NCBI GenBank assembly: GCA_022605405.1 | Contig: JABYQQ010000002.1 | Location: 1,302,001 to 1,366,000 of the forward strand | Direction of reading: 5' to 3' | Length of the DNA: 64,000 nt | DNA from: Earliella scabrosa | Taxonomy: Eukaryota; Basidiomycota; Agaricomycetes; Polyporales; Polyporaceae | Shown: positions 57,659 to 64,000 of the stretch, in pieces | How positions within the stretch are numbered: position 1 is the stretch's first letter | How the letters are laid out: each line of letters starts with the position of its first letter | The notes under the pieces: model-generated | Seen by the model: the letters and a program-made list of their open reading frames with translations, nothing else | What the model was told of the DNA's origin: nothing | The model's database searches: none | Program-made: the position numbers and the translations under genes

Positions 57659-60435
57659 ATGGCCTCCTCCGACTCCGTCCACGACTCCCAGCCAAAGGCG
57701 ATCTCCCCTCCAGAGCTAACATCCTCCAAGCATGGCCTCCGCTCGCGCGCCGCCTTTGTCAAGCGCAAGCTCACCACTCGACGTGGTTGGCTCGGGGACT
57801 ACGATTACGCCTGGCTGTGCCTCCCCACCCTCCCGTTTGCCAAGCGCAACAGGCGGCCCCCGCCCTTCTACGCACTGGATGCAGAACTCCCCCTCCTCTT
57901 GGCAATCTTCACCGGCTTCCAACATGCCCTCGCGATGCTTGCCGGTACGCACGCAGCGCCCCCGCTAACCCGAGCCCGTGTGAGTGATAGCTTATTCTGA
58001 CAGGCCTCATTACCCCGCCGATCATATTCGCAAGCGCCCTCAACCTCGACAGCGCGACGTCGTCCTACATGATCTCGGCTTCTCTGATCGGGTGTGGTGA
58101 GCGAGAGAGATTGGCTCAAGCTCGCGAGCGTACGATGTGAATATATGATATGGCCCAGGAATTTTGAGTTTGGTGCAGCTCTCGCGCATCCCGCTCTTCG
58201 GCGGCTACTATCTGGGAACGGGGCTCATTTCAGGTGTGCCATCCTCTCCATAATACCGCTTCTGATGCGCGTGTTCTGACGGTGGGCGCAGTCGTCGGGA
58301 CGAGCTTCTCTACTCTGTCCACCGCCAATGCCGTAAGGTCGTCTTTTCTTCGTAGTGGGATCTAACTCTGCTGAACATCATGGAAGATCTTTGACGCCAT
58401 GTACCGCGACGGCACCTGCTCGTCTTCCACCGCCCCGGATGGCACCGTCACTCGGGATCCATGCCCAGATGCGTACGGCAAGGTCTTAGGTACGTCACGC
58501 ATCTCGTTCGCCCGTCAGTGCGCACACACGGACTCAACTGCGCACAGGGACATCTCTCATCTGCTCATTCCTCGAAATTGGCCTTGCCTTCGTCCCCCCG
58601 CGGATTCTCAAGCGAATCTTCCCTCCAATCGTGACCGGTACGTACGCCTAATCCATTCTTCCATCCACTGGAGTCGGACGGATCGTGACACGCCCCGCAG
58701 GGACGGTCATCCTGCTCATCGGCGCCTCGCTCGTGGGCAGCTCGGGGGCCCCCAACTGGGGCGGCGGGTCCAACGGGTGCCAGAACTTCCCCACCAGCGG
58801 CATCTTCCAGCTCTGCCCGACGATCTTCGCCCCGCGGCCGCTTCCCTGGGCCTCCCCAGAGTTCATCGGGCTTGGATTCTTGTCGTTTATTAGTATTATT
58901 TTGACGGAGCTGTTTGGCTCGCCGTTCCTCAAGAACATCAGCATCATCGTCGGCCTCGCCGTTGGGTGCATCGTTGCGGGCGCGGCGGGATATATTGACG
59001 GCTCGACGATCAAGAGTGCGCCGGTCATCACTTTCTTGTGGTTCGTCCTTTTTTCGACCGTGGGCCATCTTTGTGTTGCTCATGTCGTCGCACAGGGTGC
59101 GCACATTCAAGATCTCGGTATACCCGCCTGCTATCCTCCCGAGTAAGCATCCTCGAATTCTCAATCACTTGACGCCCGTATCTCATCTCTCACTCTGCAA
59201 CAGTGCTCGCGGTCTACGGTACGGCACACGCCCGTCCCTCGTCGTTAAGCGGGCCCAAACTCTAACGCCGCTGCACACGCACAGTCTCCCTGGCGATGGA
59301 AGCTACGGGCGACATCACGGCCTCCGCCGAGGTCTCGCGCCTGCCAGTCGACGGCATCGAGTTTGACTCGCGCGTTCAAGGAGGCATTTTGGTGCGTCCC
59401 CTCGTCCCTCCCCTCCCCGCCGCCGTTCTCCTCTTCTTCGAGTTTATCTAATGTAGCACGCTAACTGACGGTGGGGCGGATGTAGAGCGACGGCGTCGGC
59501 GGGTTCCTCTCCGCGCTCTTCACGGTCACGCCGCTCTCTATCTTCGCCCAGGTGCGCTCTCCGCCCGCGCGGCTATGAACGTTAACGTTTTGAACTCTCT
59601 GACGCGTTACATCGCACCTCGCATCGCAGAACAACGGGGTCATCGCGATCACGCGCTGCGCGAACCGCTCCGCGGGGCGCTGGTGCTGCGCGTTCCTCAT
59701 CCTGTTTGGCATCCTCGGCAAGATCTCGGGGTTCTTCCTCGCCAGTGCGTCCTGCCTGTTACGCTTCTGTGTCCTCGATGGAGCGCATGGAGCGCGTGTA
59801 CTCACTTCCGCCTTTTCTCCCCACCCCCGCAGTCCCGAACCCGGTCCTCGGCGGCGTCACGACGTTCCTCTTCGCGACCGTCGCGGTACGTCCCTCCCCC
59901 TCTTCAGCCCTCTTCCCATCCATCTCCACTCCGAACACGCACTGACCGCCACGCACACTAGGTCTCGGGCGTGCGCGTGCTCTCCTACGCCGAGTTCACG
60001 CGGCGGGACCGGTTCGTGCTCGCCGCGGCGCTCTCGTTCGGGCTCGGGGACCTGCTCGTGCCCGGCATCTTCACGCACCTGTTTGACGGGGTGGACAGCC
60101 CGAGCAGTGGATTGGAGGGCTTGTTCAACTCGATCACTATTATTTTGAGTACGCCGTGTACGTCCCTTTTTCCTCTCCTCTCTCCTTCTCCTGCGCCGCC
60201 CTTCGACTTCAGGGTGGTTTTTTGGGTGTGTGGAAGCTGACATGACTTTGTGGGTGCGGGTGCGGGTGCGGATACAGTCCTGGCGGCGGGCATCGTCGCG
60301 TCGCTGCTGAACATCATCCTCCCGAGGGAGATGGAGGAGTCGGCGCCGGGCGTGGACGAGGAGGAGTCGCGGGAGTTTGAGATGGAGGCGCAGAGGCATA
60401 ACTCGGGCTCGAGCGACGGGAAGGTCGAAGTGTAG
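57659..60435 (+). CDS. Urate/xanthine permease, NAT/NCS2 family (UapA/UapC type)
   Basis: Fifteen exons join in frame to 594 residues: 57,659-57,944, 58,004-58,096, 58,159-58,233, 58,292-58,332, 58,387-58,489, 58,548-58,637, 58,701-59,040, 59,096-59,142, 59,204-59,218, 59,285-59,391, 59,486-59,551, 59,630-59,744, 59,833-59,885, 59,962-60,157 and 60,278-60,435. Family motifs in order are GFQHALAMLAGLITPP, GGYYLGTGLISVVGTSFS, RIFPPIVTGTVILLIG, SLAMEATGDITAS and the NAT signature QNNGVIAITRCANRSAG (from about residue 421), whose QN and final residues determine purine binding. NAT proteins are 14-span proton symporters. The QNNGVIAxTR form is that of fungal urate/xanthine carriers, so import of these two purines is the likely role. 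It supplies the substrates of XanA and urate oxidase in this window. Confidence 0.92.
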
Positions 60436-61929
60436 ACTGTATGATGAAGGATGAAGGATGAAGGACACGACCTGGACGAGGAGGATAGACACGAGAGAGG
60501 TTTCGCTTGCTTGAAGTACATACTTTTTTAGCTCTTAATCTTGGAATTTGCTTGGTCTGTACTAACTGATGTGCAATTGTGCGCTCGCAGGGTGTGCATG
60601 CCTTGATCAACGTTGAACGTTTGAACGTTGAAGGCTACAGAACGTTAACGCGTCAACGCGTTGAAGAGACTGCCGGGAACCGAACACTGGCCCTACCCGC
60701 CGACGCGCTCTGCCTTTGGACATCGCGCATTCCAGCTTGCCTGCCACGCCACGCCACGCCACGCCGCGGAATCTTATCAATTTCGCAAGTTCTGCTCCTA
60801 GTCTTCCGCCCCGCTCAACGCTGGCAGAAGCAACCTACCGCGCCCGACATCCCCCTCCCTAGGCCTGTTCGCGCGACGCGCTCTGACGCGATCACGAGGG
60901 CGCGTCGCGCCTAGCGAGCTTGGCATGTTCTAGTCTAGCGCTCAGTGACCTCCCTCAACGCCGAAGCCAGCCTGAAGTCGTCAGACTCCTCGGGCTCTGG
61001 ACCTTCAACGCTCACCGTGTGGCACCGTGCGCTAGGATCAAGGACCAAGGACCAAGAATCGGCAGACAACCGAGCGGCAACGCGGACGCGCTCGGGCTCG
61101 GCGGGGTTACCACCTGGGCTAGGCCGCAACTCGTCTGCGAGGGATGGCGTTACTCGGGCTAGCCAAGGTTGCGAGCATACATGCGGCGCATGTGTACAGA
61201 TAGGGTGCAATGCACAGTTCGGAGCTTGTAATGAGGGAGATGAGGCGAGAAGTCTCCAACGGCCTCGACGAGCAACGGGCGCAATTTGCCGCCGCTGTTA
61301 TCATGCTTCGTGTCTGGATCCCATCGTACGGTGACAGGTGGCATCCGAAGGCAGTCCACTTCGCATTGGACTACACCGCGCCATTGCGGTGGGTAGAAAG
61401 ACACTCCTATCTACGAGTCTTACATGCGATTGGCCCCAGAGGGCTACGCGATGGGACGAGGCGATACCCGGAGACTGGCATATGTGCCTTCCCCAAGATG
61501 CCCGAGTCAATAGCTACCAACATGATTCAGGAACTTGAGGAGGAACTGGAGAGTGCGTGTAGATGTCCCCTACCACTTGTCGTTCTCCGGAGCTCTCCTT
61601 CGTGACCTCTGCAAGTGTGGAACATCATAGGACCCTGCTGCACTGAGGTACGGTACGCCATAGCAGATCTATACACCACCGGAATAAATAACCGACAAGA
61701 GCAAGGGAGAGACAGGGCCCCGGGCCATTCGAGTACAATAAATAGTGCGGAGAGATGGACCTTTTGAACCGAAGTCCGATAGCAGCGAAATAGAAACACG
61801 GGCCGTTCGAGTACGATAAATAGCGATAGCGAGTGGACTGCTCGGGAAGGGAGTCACCGTTCAAGAAGTAGGGACAATGTGCCGGTCGCTGAACCGGGCA
61901 CGATAGAGTGGGCGAGCAACCTCGCGTAG
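60436..61929. other. Intergenic, short direct repeats
   Basis: No supportable gene. Several copies of GAACGTT occur at about 60,609-60,645, followed by two copies of AACGCGT (60,645-60,662), and a CCACG tandem repeat lies at about 60,747-60,765. Bases about 61,210-61,605 have an open plus frame (MHSSELVMREMRREVSNGLD) without homology I recognise. Two CGAGTAC-containing direct repeats occur near 61,728-61,745 and 61,807-61,822. Confidence 0.35.
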
Positions 61930-63570
61930 TCACACGTTGACGGATGTTGTCTGTATGTCCCTGGCGAGACCTCCCTCCATTCCTCCTGCTGCGGCAGCGC
62001 CAGACTCCTGCACGTTGGCAGACAACCCTCCATTGTGATTCTCCTCCGCGATGTTACTTCTTCCCACCCCATACTCCTCCTGTTCGTCATTGTTCGGCTC
62101 CATGCTGTCCATAGGAGTATCGTCAATGCCGCGAGAGCTAATGGAGCCGACAACACGCTGGAAGAAGAGCGAGCCATTTCCTTCTCCGTGACTCTCCGTC
62201 CCACCAAACGTTGAGCTGTGATGACGGTTCCGATGGTCAACTGCTTGAAGGTTGAGCATGAAGCGCGACATAAGGATGGCGGTCACCCTACGTGATAACG
62301 GTAGATCAGGTACATTCGTCAGGACAAATGGAAGTGCTCACGGCTCTGTGAAGCCACCCATGTAGCTCGCCTGTTCAAATGCAGATCAGGCAATCTGAAC
62401 AAACACTCTTGCTGAGTATACTCGCAAGAGCTAGTTGGCGGGCAAGACTCACCGAGAGGACGCTTAGAATGAGATGCAACGTGTTCAAGACGAGCAAACA
62501 TCTATCAGAGAAGCGTCATGCTCAGCCAACGCACCAGCACTACTTCAAATTGCGAAGTGAGCTCACATAAAGTAACAAGTACCTATATTCAAGCATGTGA
62601 GTTATTATGTATATATACATGCATATGTGAGAAAACTGACCGTCTCGCAGAAGAATGTGCATAAGGGTGTACTTATGTAACCACGCTTCTCTCGGGTTGA
62701 ATTTGTAGAGAACTTTCCATGTGACCCCAATGACAAGCATATCTGCAATGATCCACGATGTTCTTGCAGAAACCAAGACTAGAAACACAGTTAGGAGCCT
62801 AACGATTGATACAGAACTAGAACCCACATCTGTGCAGCACAGATGACTTGAGGTGAGTAGAAGAGAGAACGCCAAAGGCAGTCTCATACATACCCGATAT
62901 ATGTCTGTAGGGTGGTCGGAGCCGTCTTCTCAAAACACCCGAGTCCTTGTATTACCTTACTTCCGCCAAACAACGCGAAGAACACCTGAATCGTGTACCC
63001 TTTAGTTAGATTAATTGGGTGTTGTGCACCAACTGTCACGTACCGCATTAACGACAATTGGCCCCATCGAAAGGACAAATATCAAGCAAGAGAGTGCAGA
63101 GCAGGAGCTCAGCGCATATGCGCGCAATGCAGAGAAGCATACACTGAGTGTCAGGAGACAGTTCGTGATGATATTCCGCCCACTACTTACCAGCCCAAGG
63201 AAGGTATTGTATGAGAAGTAGTGCCAGTACTGCCTGGGTGTTACGCTCACAGCTGACGGAATACGGTGAGATATTGTGTCCACGACTGAACAATGACTCT
63301 CACCTCTGTTTAAAATGTAAGTTAAGAGTGCGCTACGGCGGTCCGAGTGACGCACGGCAGCTGTCAACACCTCCATACTTCTGCTATTGAAGATGGGGTA
63401 TAACAAAGACACGTATCTGTTCATGAAAAACAGCGCAGTTGCACCAGTCCATTTCTTTGACCAGAAAAATTCGACCTCGTCAGGAAATGTGACGAGATAC
63501 TCGCTCAGTAGCAGAGCTGTGTTCCCTCGTCAGACTGAGGTCGCAAGGTCCGATACTTCAGGACTCTACC
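61930..63570 (-). CDS. DUF6533 seven-transmembrane protein, copy D
   Basis: On the minus strand the exons read LLLSEYLVTFPDEVEFFW and TGATALFFMNRYVSLLY (the DUF6533 core, about 63,506-63,360). They continue with LALLLIQYLPWAG, FSALRAYALS, LSMGPIVVNA, WIIADMLVIGVTWKVLY, YTLMHILLRDG, CLLVLNTLHLILSVLS and SYMGGFTEP. The final exon begins VTAILMSRFMLNLQAVDHR and ends in an acidic tail at 61,930. No lesion was seen. The N-terminal exon upstream of 63,510 is uncertain; the call's right border is approximate and the true start may be as far as about 63,840. It is more diverged from A-C than these are from each other, is inverted, and has no kinase beside it within the window. Confidence 0.75.
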
Positions 63571-64000
63571 TAATGCTGAGAATGAAATGTAGTTAGCAGT
63601 GGTCCTGTCACACAATGGCATATCAGTACTGCGACGTAGTGCGTAGTATGTGAGTACACACACACGCTCACGAAGGTCGCTACCAATGAGTATCCTTGAG
63701 ATGGGTCCGACATCTTCCGCTAGGAGAGCGACTGTGGTAATCGGGTAACTGAAGTGGGAGGAGAGACAGTTCCATGCAGCTGTGGCAGATTCCTCATATA
63801 CCCAGCACACATCGCGAACTTTGACCACAATGTCTGATTCCCAGTATCAATCTAAGTGTCTGGTATCAAGATATCGAAGTGCGGAATGCTACCATGGGAG
63901 TGGTTTCTACGTTACTGATCAGATTGAGATGGAGGGAAATGCACGGTACCCATCACAGCTAGGGGGCGCAAATATATGTGGAGAATATGGATGCAGTCTT

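Noticed and set aside
1..64000. CRISPR arrays, bacterial operons and rRNA genes
   Set aside because: None seen; gene structure is eukaryotic throughout and the only regular repeats are the tandem duplication and short microsatellites.

Overview
The window looks like nuclear DNA of a filamentous basidiomycete, most likely a wood-decay agaricomycete. Genes are cut by many 45-75 base introns and by microexons of 12-18 bases. Third codon positions are GC-rich. Several families present are largely confined to or expanded in Basidiomycota: DUF6533 and DUF6534 seven-transmembrane proteins, FunK1 kinases and a fungal HNH-type protein. The order within the fungi is an inference.

Left part (1-11,000): a partial serine-rich gene, a p24 cargo receptor, a small terminal-inverted-repeat element, a mitochondrial two-domain aminoadipic semialdehyde synthase (lysine-ketoglutarate reductase plus saccharopine dehydrogenase), mitochondrial ribosomal proteins uS8m and uS10m, and the SAGA/TREX-2 subunit Sus1. 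This ordinary block ends in two broken genes: the first exon of a urate oxidase and the 3' part of a PP2C phosphatase.

Middle (11,500-39,200): an array of DUF6533 membrane-protein genes and FunK1 kinase genes, all on the plus strand. The order is DUF6533-A, kinase 1, broken DUF6533-B, DUF6533-C, kinase 2, broken B', C', kinase 3. The unit is exactly 10,476 bases. The segments 16,032-26,572 and 26,508-37,048 look identical wherever I compared them. Kinase 2 is a hybrid: its 5' part equals kinase 3 and its 3' part equals kinase 1, with the switch confined to 65 bases. This is the signature of one very recent unequal crossover between two older diverged repeats, unless it is an assembly artefact.

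Right part (39,500-60,500): intact urate oxidase, a short-chain dehydrogenase, an HNH-type gene with an in-frame stop, a 12-exon aldehyde dehydrogenase, an unknown disordered protein, a xanthine/alpha-ketoglutarate dioxygenase (XanA type), a DUF6534 membrane protein and a UapA-type urate/xanthine permease. Urate oxidase, XanA and the permease could act in series: uptake of xanthine and urate, xanthine to urate, urate to 5-hydroxyisourate. They lie within 21 kb, so this may be a loose purine-use cluster. Parts of the urate oxidase 5' region recur three more times in the window, so the locus has taken part in the repeated rearrangements. The window ends with another DUF6533 gene on the minus strand.

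Exon coordinates were derived by hand from splice consensus, reading frame and family similarity. Family names rest on recognised motifs, not on searches.
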